Shown piece by piece: positions 57,015 to 64,000 of a DNA stretch of 64,000 nucleotides. Location of the stretch: assembly GCA_030655755.1 (NCBI GenBank), contig JAUSOQ010000062.1, forward strand, positions 29,217 to 93,216. The letters run 5' to 3'. Under the pieces are notes generated by a model. The model was given only the letters and a program-made list of their open reading frames with translations, had not been told where the DNA came from and ran no database searches. The stretch comes from Coriobacteriia bacterium. Its GTDB lineage: Bacteria > Actinomycetota > Coriobacteriia > Anaerosomatales > Anaerosomataceae. Positions within the stretch are counted from its first letter, which is position 1. Each line of letters begins with the position of its first letter. The position numbers and the translations under genes were made by a program.

Positions 57015-58140
57015 CCATGTCAGCCGCTCGCATCAACATCGTCTCCCACCGGGCAAGGTTCACGGTCCGGTCGCACTTAGTCTCGACCATCGCGCGGTTC
57101 GCCGCGACGTGAGCACCTGTTGACGACCGGGACAGCCCCTCGCACAGCGCATCCATGAGTTTCTCACGGACAACCTCACTGAGGAGTATCCCTCGACTGT
57201 CGTCAATCCCTTCCCGCATCGCCCTCAAGTCAGTAGTAACAGGGAAAGCTCCACAAGCCATCGCCTCCTGCAAAGACAGGGCAAACGAATCGGTCGGGGG
57301 GATGGAGACCCAGACTGCGGCCCGCCGCAGCTCGATGGCGATCTGGCTCGGGCTCAGTCGCCCGGTGAACTCGACCCGGTCAGCCACGCCTTCGCGCAGG
57401 GCGACCGCTTCGAGCAGCTCGCGATCGCCGGGTTGGCCGTCACCGGCAAGCACCAACTTCGCTTCAGGGAAGCGCGCAATCACGCCAGGAAGCGCCTCGA
57501 TGATCGCTGCCGTTCTATAGAACGGGCGCAAGCCGCGAGTACAGACCATCCGGTAAAGATCACGAGACTCGGGGCCTGTTCCCGAGAACACGGACAGGTC
57601 GATCCCGTAGTTGAACGTCTCAACGTCTTCGGGACGAGCACCCATCGACATCGCGATCTGGGCTATCTCCTCGCACGTCGCATGAATGAGCGCCGCGCAC
57701 CGAACGGCGACCGGCATCAGACGACGCACGAACCAGGGACGGATCTCCAAGCGCAGGAGATCCGAACCCCAAAATGTGGGGACGACCGGTGCGCGAGAAA
57801 GCAGGGCGGCGTAGACACCGTCAGGGGTCATCTGTTGGACGCTGACCACATCGAAACCCCCTCGACGCAAAGCCTTCCGAACCCTGCAGACGCGCAGCAA
57901 TATCCGAAAGCCGGAAGGCGCAAACTTGATGAGTCGCGAATGGCGGCCGAAGTTGATGACGCTGACATCAGCGTCCACAGACTCGGCGTTCGTAACCACG
58001 GTCACGTCGTGACCGTGGTCGACGAGATGGCGAACGTACGTGAGGAAGTGCACGTTGTTGGGCGCGATGCCAACGACCGCCACGCACAGACGAGGTTCTC
58101 CCGCAGCAGTCTGGCCAGCGTTTTCCGGTGATCTACCCAT
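56992..58140 (-). CDS. Glycosyltransferase family 4
   Basis: 382 residues. Start ATG at 58140 overlaps the end of the upstream glycosyltransferase by 8 nt. N-terminal VAVVGIAPNNVHFLTYVRHLVDHGHDVTVVTN, DVVSVQQMTPDGVYAALLSRAP and WGSDLLRLE; C-terminal KLVLAGDGQPGDRELLEAV and PTDSFALSLQEAMACGAFPVTTDLRAM, a GT4-type donor site. The open frame upstream to 58512 is not coding by homology. Confidence 0.9.
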   Translation of the reverse strand: MGRSPENAGQTAAGEPRLCVAVVGIAPNNVHFLTYVRHLVDHGHDVTVVTNAESVDADVSVINFGRHSRLIKFAPSGFRILLRVCRVRKALRRGGFDVVSVQQMTPDGVYAALLSRAPVVPTFWGSDLLRLEIRPWFVRRLMPVAVRCAALIHATCEEIAQIAMSMGARPEDVETFNYGIDLSVFSGTGPESRDLYRMVCTRGLRPFYRTAAIIEALPGVIARFPEAKLVLAGDGQPGDRELLEAVALREGVADRVEFTGRLSPSQIAIELRRAAVWVSIPPTDSFALSLQEAMACGAFPVTTDLRAMREGIDDSRGILLSEVVREKLMDALCEGLSRSSTGAHVAANRAMVETKCDRTVNLARWETMLMRAADMGGHHDER

Positions 58141-59509
58141 CCGCGTCCTCCCGTGTCGGAGAGGAGACCAGTCCATCGAACACTCGCGCAAGTGTGCCCG
58201 CTTGTACCCTGCGGTCGTACGCATCGATGACATCGCGCCGCGCAGCACTGCCGAGCACGCCTGATTCCTTCCGATCCGCAAGATCGACGAGCGCGGCGGA
58301 GATCGCGCCCACATCCGAGTACGAGACCACCAGCCCAGCTTCGGCGTTGCGCAGAAGATCCGAGGCCTGTCCCTCTTCGGGTCCAACGAACAGGATCGGC
58401 AGTCCGATTCCAAGGTACTCGTAGAGTTTCGCAGGCGTCGACGCACGTAGAGTGGGGAGATCAGCGTAGACGACGAGTCCGACATCCGACGTGGCAAGAA
58501 GTCCGAGTGCATCCTTGTGCGGGACGTAGGAGATGAGTTCGATCGCTTCCTCGAGGCCGAGTTCGGAGACGAGATCCTCGACGTACTTCGGCCAGGAGCC
58601 TACGACGCGCAACCGGATATCGCGCGGCCTGCCGTGTCGACCCTCCCGAATGGCCTTGAGCGCCTGGAAGACAGGAAGCGGACCGTTCACGATGTAGAAC
58701 GTCCCCATGAACGTCACCAACAACGGACCCGAACCGGCGGGAGTCCACTCGAGCAAGTCTGCTCTATCGAAGCCGTTCGGTATCAGTCGAGGTACCGGAC
58801 CGCCCATCTCAGCAATCTCGGTCTCCAGAGGGTGCGCTGTTGTCACTGCGGCAGCCGCCGTCAGCACATCGCGTTCGAGCGAATGCGAACGACGACGGTG
58901 CCACGCGGTGGGATACCAGGAGTTACCTGGGTTGTCCCTCCATGCATCGCGGAAGTCTGCAACGAACGGCACTTCGAGCGCATGGGCGATCCGCTTGCCC
59001 GCGATGAGCACGGAGAACGGAGGGCCCGAGGCGAACACGACATCCACATCGGCACTGCGCCCGAGGCGAACGCCGGCTCGGACTGCTGGCCGTATCCACA
59101 AGAACGCAAAGTCGGGCATCGTGAAGAAGCGTGTGAGGCGCTCGGTCCTTCCCCCGCGTCCAGTCGCCGCTACCACCTTCGCCTGCCGAAGGGAGGACGA
59201 ATCACTCGTTCCGCCGCTCGACCCTAGACGCCGCGATCCGTGATGGATTTGACGCAGGAAAGCGAGCACTGCAGAGATCCATGCGTTCACCGGCCGTGCA
59301 GGTGTGCGCACGACCCTGACACCGGCGACCTCATCCGCGAGTGAGTAGTCTTCGGCACGACCCGGGACATGCTCGGCGGCGAGCACAACGGGATCCCACC
59401 CATACGTCGGGAGATAGCGAGCGAACTTCGCGAGCCGCTGTACTCCGGCACCGCCAGTGGGGGGAAACTCGTAGGTCACGAGCAGAACGGAGTACCGGTG
59501 GTTGGTCAT
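58133..59509 (-). CDS. Glycosyltransferase (paralogue of the gene at 49698-51083)
   Basis: 458 residues. VTYEFPPTGGAGVQRLAKFARYLPTYGWDPVVLAAE, FASGPPFSVLIAGKRIAHALEVPFVADFRDAWRDNPGNSWYP and SDVGLVVYADLPTLRASTPAKLYEYLGIGLPILFVGPEEG align block for block with the other paralogue. Likely adds a related sugar to the same polymer. ATG at 59509, 3 nt after the ABC exporter stop. Confidence 0.9.
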   Translation of the reverse strand: MTNHRYSVLLVTYEFPPTGGAGVQRLAKFARYLPTYGWDPVVLAAEHVPGRAEDYSLADEVAGVRVVRTPARPVNAWISAVLAFLRQIHHGSRRLGSSGGTSDSSSLRQAKVVAATGRGGRTERLTRFFTMPDFAFLWIRPAVRAGVRLGRSADVDVVFASGPPFSVLIAGKRIAHALEVPFVADFRDAWRDNPGNSWYPTAWHRRRSHSLERDVLTAAAAVTTAHPLETEIAEMGGPVPRLIPNGFDRADLLEWTPAGSGPLLVTFMGTFYIVNGPLPVFQALKAIREGRHGRPRDIRLRVVGSWPKYVEDLVSELGLEEAIELISYVPHKDALGLLATSDVGLVVYADLPTLRASTPAKLYEYLGIGLPILFVGPEEGQASDLLRNAEAGLVVSYSDVGAISAALVDLADRKESGVLGSAARRDVIDAYDRRVQAGTLARVFDGLVSSPTREDADG

Positions 59510-59512
59510 GCG

Positions 59513-61336
59513 CTAGTCCTCCCGCGCGTAGACCTGCAGATCGAACAGCTGGCGGTAGATACCCCCCGAGCCGAGCAGGGATTCGTGCGTTCCGCGCTCG
59601 ACGATGACACCCTCGTCCAGTACCACGATCTCGTCCGAACGCTGGACCGTCGAGAGCCGATGAGCGATCACGATGATCGTCTTCTCGCCATGCCACTGCA
59701 CGAGTGCCCGCTGGATGTACTCCTCGGACTCGGAGTCAAGCGCACTCGTCGGTTCATCGAGAATGAGGATGTCGGGGTCTTGGAGGAATACGCGGGCGAG
59801 CGCAAGTCGCTGGCGTTGTCCACCCGAAAGTCGGACTCCGCGATCGCCGACCTTGGTCTCCAGCCCATTGGTGAGCTTGCTCACGAAATCGGCAGACCAG
59901 GATCTCTCCAGCGCAACCTTGATCTCGGCGTCATCAGGTACCCGCTCGAGACCGTAGGACAGGTTGTACCGGACGGTGTCGTTGAACAGCATGGCGTCTT
60001 GAGTCATGAATCCGATCGACCGGCGCAAGCTGACCAGATCGAACTCGGAGACCGGAACCCCATCGAACAGGACCTCTCCGTCGCTCGCTTCACGCAGACG
60101 GGGGATGAGATCGACGAGCGTGGACTTCCCGGCACCCGACTTTCCCACCAGTGCGATCTGCTGTCCGCGCGGTATTACCAGGTCGATACCGTCGAGTACC
60201 TGCTCTTCGACACCTTCATCGTTGTACGAGAAGCTGACTCCCTTGAGTTCGATCCCGTTCGCAAGACCCTCGAACGTCTTCGAACCGCTCCTGACGACAC
60301 GCGAGGCGGCCGCCTTCTGGATCGTGTCGTGGACCATCTCCAGACTGTCGAGGTTCGATGACAGGACCTGACGGCCCATGCTCAGCTCCTTGGACTTCTG
60401 GTTGAGTCGTAGCAGGATGAACAGGAACAAGCCGAGGCTCGCCAGGCTGATGCTGAAGACCTGGACCCCAAGATAGACGATGACGAAGATTGCAAGCATC
60501 TGTGCCGGGTCCACGGTGACCTCGATAACGCCTCGCGAGATGGCGATCCTGACCTGAACATCTTCCAGGCGCCTCATTACACCGCCAACCCGCTCGGTCT
60601 CGGCATCCTCTTGCGCCAGCATCTTGATCAGCCTGACAGCATCGATGCGCTCGCCGATCACGGTGTACGCCTCGTTGTTGCGTTCTGCCGTCTCAAGTCC
60701 AAGGCGCCGAGACCGCTTGATGCTCCCCTTGACCATGAACGAGATGAAGAAGGTGGCCACAAGGGCGACCGCTGTGAGGCCCGGCTGCAGGAGAAGCAGA
60801 ACGACGACATACATCCCGACAAGAACACTCAGTGAGATGAGTTGCACGAACTGGTAGATGGCCTGACCCCCGCGCTGCACCTGAGTGGTCAGGCAGCTCA
60901 CGAGGTTCCCATGGCCCTGACGTACCACATGCGCAAGATCGCCGTGTACAAGCGCCGAGAAACCCTCGACGCGCAAGCGCGTGGAAGCTCGCTGCTGGAT
61001 CCTTGCTCCGTAGTAGGCGTAGGCGAAGTACACGACCTGACGCACGAGCACCGGCACGAACGCCATGATCAGCAGGGTGAGTAGGCTGATCGGAATGCCG
61101 ATGGCGTCGGTTATCCAGTAGAGCACCTGCCAAAGCGCGGAACCCTCTCCTGCCGCCTGCGCCCCAGTCTCGATGAACTGGAGAACAGGAGCGAGCATGC
61201 CGACACCCACGCCCTCGAAGAGCGCATACAATACGGCAAGCGCTACGAGCAGCGCGACCTCCCTGCGGCGCAATGACAGCATCGACAGGATGCGACGCGC
61301 CTCGGTCACACTAGCGCCTGGTCTCAAGCGACTCAA
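59513..61336 (-). CDS. ABC exporter (half-transporter, fused membrane and ATPase domains)
   Basis: 607 residues. Six membrane helices (about 25-320) followed by the ATPase with Walker A LVGKSGAGKSTLVDLIPRL, signature LSGGQRQRLALARVFLQDP, Walker B ILILDEPTSALDSESEE and H-loop IAHRLSTV. MsbA/PglK-like; in this glycan locus it may flip lipid-linked oligosaccharide. The start is a TTG at 61336 with AAGGA 6-7 nt upstream. First gene of the polysaccharide operon. Confidence 0.92.
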   Translation of the reverse strand: MSRLRPGASVTEARRILSMLSLRRREVALLVALAVLYALFEGVGVGMLAPVLQFIETGAQAAGEGSALWQVLYWITDAIGIPISLLTLLIMAFVPVLVRQVVYFAYAYYGARIQQRASTRLRVEGFSALVHGDLAHVVRQGHGNLVSCLTTQVQRGGQAIYQFVQLISLSVLVGMYVVVLLLLQPGLTAVALVATFFISFMVKGSIKRSRRLGLETAERNNEAYTVIGERIDAVRLIKMLAQEDAETERVGGVMRRLEDVQVRIAISRGVIEVTVDPAQMLAIFVIVYLGVQVFSISLASLGLFLFILLRLNQKSKELSMGRQVLSSNLDSLEMVHDTIQKAAASRVVRSGSKTFEGLANGIELKGVSFSYNDEGVEEQVLDGIDLVIPRGQQIALVGKSGAGKSTLVDLIPRLREASDGEVLFDGVPVSEFDLVSLRRSIGFMTQDAMLFNDTVRYNLSYGLERVPDDAEIKVALERSWSADFVSKLTNGLETKVGDRGVRLSGGQRQRLALARVFLQDPDILILDEPTSALDSESEEYIQRALVQWHGEKTIIVIAHRLSTVQRSDEIVVLDEGVIVERGTHESLLGSGGIYRQLFDLQVYARED

Positions 61337-61393
61337 AGGGATTCCTTACACGTGGATGCCCTGACGGGCCTTGCCTTGAACCAGTGTATCGTA

Positions 61394-61432
61394 GCCGATG
61401 TCAATCGGCCTCAACAAACTCCGAGCACGGAT
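61394..61432 (-). promoter_or_regulatory. Candidate promoter with overlapping inverted repeat
   Basis: Upstream of the ABC exporter: TTGTTG and TACGAT spaced by 18 nt on the minus strand, with GCCGAT-GTCA-ATCGGC (61394-61409) in the spacer as a possible operator. Weak -35; low confidence. Confidence 0.3.
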
Positions 61433-61444
61433 GTTGCCTGACCG

Positions 61445-63748
61445 CTACTCGGCTTCCACGGTCTGCAGGATGGATGCTATCGAGTTCTCGACGTTCGCAT
61501 CGATAGCTACCGGACCTCCGAGCACGTACGCTTCGATAACGCGTGTCGCCTTTGACAGAACGCGAGCCGAGGCCGCCGGCACGACATCGGGACGGGTGAG
61601 CACGATGACGCTGTTGAAACGCGCTGCAAGCAACCCGCCCGGCACCGCATCGGCGAACACTTCACCGGAGGCTATGACGGGACGGCCGAGGGTGTGCCCG
61701 ACCGCGAGCGACTGCTCAACAACACGCTCGGCAGTCTCGTATCTGTTGGCGCCCCACCAGCGATCGACAGAGGGCACGAGGCGTACACATGCCGCCTCGA
61801 CAGCGGGGCTCAGCGCATTCGGTCCACCGATGATGACTGCCGAGTCGGGTGCGAACGACGCGATGACGCCCTCTATGACTTGAGGTAGCGTGTCGGGCCG
61901 GCTCAGAAGGACAGGGTAGCCCTTGCGGGCCGCGTACGCCGACGATGAGAGTGCGTCTGCAAACCCGGCACCCGAGGCTACGACCACTCGCTCCGGCGTT
62001 CCCCGACGCTCGGCCAGCTGAACGGCGATCTTCGCCGATGTCTCGTAGCGGTCAACACCGGCTATCCGGTCGATCCCGGCGCTCGGGAGAATCTGCGCCA
62101 GCCGCGAGTTCACGGCCGGTGTGAGGCTCACCTCTCCACCAAGGATGATCACCCTGCTCGGCTTCAGTCTTCGTAGTTCAGACTCAAGCGCCGGAGGTAC
62201 ACGCGTTGGTTCGCACAACAGCACAGGTGCTCGATATGACTGGGCGAGCGGAACCCCGCACAACGCATCGGCATAGTCGCGTGCAGACGCGATGAGGACT
62301 GTGTCGCAACCCATAGGAAACGCCTCGCGAGATATCTTCGTAGCCGTCTGGACTCTGTCGTCCCCCGCAAGCCGAGTGATGTCCGGCGTGAACTCTCGCT
62401 GGATGAACCGATCGTCCACGTACAAGAAGAGCTTGTGTATGAAGCTTGAGGCGTCGTTGTTCCATTCGCAGAACACAAGTCCCACTTCGTCGCCATCTCC
62501 GCCGACGATTACCTGGGGGTTGTTGTATCGAGTCGCTGCGTCCATGGAGCGCTTGACAGTCTCCTCGAGACGCCAACCATCGACCCCGTTGTCCGATATC
62601 CAATGCTCTAGGTCGCCACCTCGCGCTGCGAGATTCTCCTCACCAGACATCGCCTGATCATCTGGAAGTCCCCCGGACACGACGTATGCATGGGCCGCCC
62701 CTGCGCTGTCGAAGGTGAGATCCGCGGCATCGAAGAGGTTGTCAGTCTGCACGATCTCGGAGCTGGCCCACAAACTCCCCGTCCAGCGCTGATAGCGCCA
62801 CGAACACGGCCCGTCTGTCTCGGCTGTGCCAGACAGGTAGAGCAGTGCAGGATTCCCGTCCGGAGCCTCTCGCACTACCACCTGGTTTGAGTACTCGTCT
62901 GTTGTTTCAGCAATGCGCGCTTTGGCTTCCATCACGTCCGCGGTGCGCGTCGTGCCGATTGACTCACCGAGTATGTTGACCCACTCGCCTGCGGACGCTC
63001 GTTGTACATAGAAGAGGTCACGCCGTACAAACTGGTTGGTCAAGCTCTCTTCGAAGTCACGAAGAACGAAGCCGACTTGCAGGGTATCCGAGGAACCATG
63101 CTGGCTACTCGCGTACCAACCAGCATCTCCGGCTGTCGCATCGAGTACACACTCGCTCGCCGACCAGGTGGCCTCTGTTGACATCCTTGCAAGCTCCCAG
63201 TCACCTGCCCTCGGGTCAGCGTCGCTGGCACCGTGGTTTCGGTAGAAGAGCTCGATGCCGCCCTCAGGCAGCGCCCATGGCTGCGGGTAGGTGGCTCTGA
63301 GATCCGTGGCATCGCCCTCGAGGCGAATCATCCTCTCGCTCGTCCAGCCGTCTATGCGATGCGGAGCAATCGACCTTGCGTAGCGCAGGCTGGAGTTGTG
63401 TCCGCCGAAGAACACGTACAGGTAGCCGTACGTGTCGATCACCAGCGACGGTCCGCCGTGCATGTCGTCAGACAGCGGGTTGTTGCCCACGCGATATGTC
63501 GCCGACCATGCGTCGGCCGTATGGTCATAGGCCGTGATATATGGGTCGAGACCCGGCCCCTGGAAGACCACGTAGGTCAGGTTGTTGGCGGGATCGTGGA
63601 CGGCCTCTGGATTGATGACCATGGCCTCGTACGTGCCATTGGACGACGCGTCCGCGGAGAAGAAGTCCGCGTACCAACCGTTTGCGACAACCCCGGTGGT
63701 GAGGACGAACGCCGCAATCATCAGAACTAGAATCGGCAGTCTGCGCAC
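61445..63748 (-). CDS. Secreted BNR-repeat protein with three CWB2 repeats
   Basis: About 767 residues. Signal peptide (RRLPILVLMIAAFVLTTG). The N-terminal 440 residues resemble the BNR_4 fold of polysaccharide lyase-like proteins: DDMHGGPSLVIDTYGYLYVFFGGHNSSLRYARS and DLRATYPQPWALPEGGIELFYRNHG. Three CWB2 repeats (ITRLAGDDRVQTATKIS, IDRIAGVDRYETSAKIA, VDRWWGANRYETAERVV) anchor it to the wall. It could bind or cleave a surface polysaccharide. The GTG at 63748 has AGGGGA 9 nt upstream; an ATG at 63790 would add 14 residues. Confidence 0.88.
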   Translation of the reverse strand: MRRLPILVLMIAAFVLTTGVVANGWYADFFSADASSNGTYEAMVINPEAVHDPANNLTYVVFQGPGLDPYITAYDHTADAWSATYRVGNNPLSDDMHGGPSLVIDTYGYLYVFFGGHNSSLRYARSIAPHRIDGWTSERMIRLEGDATDLRATYPQPWALPEGGIELFYRNHGASDADPRAGDWELARMSTEATWSASECVLDATAGDAGWYASSQHGSSDTLQVGFVLRDFEESLTNQFVRRDLFYVQRASAGEWVNILGESIGTTRTADVMEAKARIAETTDEYSNQVVVREAPDGNPALLYLSGTAETDGPCSWRYQRWTGSLWASSEIVQTDNLFDAADLTFDSAGAAHAYVVSGGLPDDQAMSGEENLAARGGDLEHWISDNGVDGWRLEETVKRSMDAATRYNNPQVIVGGDGDEVGLVFCEWNNDASSFIHKLFLYVDDRFIQREFTPDITRLAGDDRVQTATKISREAFPMGCDTVLIASARDYADALCGVPLAQSYRAPVLLCEPTRVPPALESELRRLKPSRVIILGGEVSLTPAVNSRLAQILPSAGIDRIAGVDRYETSAKIAVQLAERRGTPERVVVASGAGFADALSSSAYAARKGYPVLLSRPDTLPQVIEGVIASFAPDSAVIIGGPNALSPAVEAACVRLVPSVDRWWGANRYETAERVVEQSLAVGHTLGRPVIASGEVFADAVPGGLLAARFNSVIVLTRPDVVPAASARVLSKATRVIEAYVLGGPVAIDANVENSIASILQTVEAE

Positions 63749-63892
63749 TGAAACCCATCCCCTGTCACGCTGATCGACGATGACCAGCATACTCTGATGA
63801 CCGTTGGTCGACCCAGTCAGGGTATCACGCTGTCTCAGTCATCCGTTCATGCGCGCATAACTAGTAGTCCGTTCCTGAACAACGGTTACACA

Positions 63893-64000
63893 TCAGACCA
63901 GCCCCAGATCGAACTTGTTCCAGCGGAACACGACGGGTGATGCGTTGAACTCGTCGATGCCCTGCAGGATGCGCGTTTTCAGCTCGTCGATCGAATCCAC
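63893..64000 (-). mobile_element. C-terminal end of an IS630-like transposase (partial)
   Basis: The minus strand from the window edge encodes SIDELKTRILQGIDEFNASP then VVFRWNKFDLGLV and TGA at 63895-63893. A run of charged residues ending in a PVVFRW motif is the usual C-terminus of IS630-family DDE transposases. The rest lies beyond base 64000. Downstream TA-rich sequence (63856-63866, CTAGTAG) could be the element end but no inverted repeat can be checked here. Confidence 0.5.

Overview
The window is high-GC bacterial DNA, most consistent with a Gram-positive actinobacterium of the Coriobacteriia/OPB41 type. This is an inference from the gene set: cell-wall-binding repeat 2 (CWB2) surface proteins, a SARP/BTAD regulator, lipoprotein-anchored solute-binding proteins, the ftsE-ftsX-ctp, secA-prfB and smpB-ssrA neighbourhoods, and no outer-membrane genes. 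Almost every gene lies on the minus strand. Only arfB and one hypothetical gene are on the plus strand.

Layout in window order (transcription mostly runs right to left). 1-2.1 kb: rph (partial), an MBL-fold hydrolase and murI. 2.1-12.7 kb: a chemosensory operon that starts at a recognisable promoter near 12.65 kb and reads PATAN/DUF4388 protein, CheR-TPR, receiver, GspE-like pseudo-ATPase, two CheW, MCP, CheA-REC hybrid, CheB. 13-24 kb: a URO-D-like protein, a small export protein, a hypothetical protein, arfB, tmRNA with smpB, a frameshifted sensor kinase, an M42 peptidase, RNase R, ctp, ftsX and ftsE. 24-32 kb: split transketolase, YitT, PHP phosphatase, prfB and secA. 32-39.5 kb: a STAND-SARP regulator, DUF5317, two membrane HD-GYP-type proteins, a 24-residue peptide and a conserved hypothetical. 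39.6-45.3 kb: hpf and comFC, separated by an amino-acid ABC transporter cassette. 45.3-49.6 kb: a purine/methionine-salvage run (AEC carrier, mtnA, ahcY, PNP). 49.7-63.8 kb: a surface-glycan locus with five glycosyltransferases, an O-antigen-ligase-like protein, an ABC exporter and two CWB2 proteins. At the right edge is the C-terminus of an IS630-like transposase.

Most unusual features: (1) a lipoprotein amino-acid-binding protein at 42.4-43.3 kb whose two halves are in swapped order, i.e. it reads as a circular permutation; (2) its partner permease, which carries an FHA-like domain after an extra N-terminal membrane helix; (3) a ~243-nt element closed by a perfect 12-bp inverted repeat just downstream of comFC, at the place expected for the raiA noncoding RNA; (4) a GspE/MshEN-type protein in the chemosensory operon that has lost the Walker A lysine and other catalytic residues; (5) a sensor kinase broken by an exact 10-bp tandem duplication, and an ABC ATPase broken in a GC dinucleotide run; (6) an RF2 with SPT in place of the SPF anticodon-like tripeptide.
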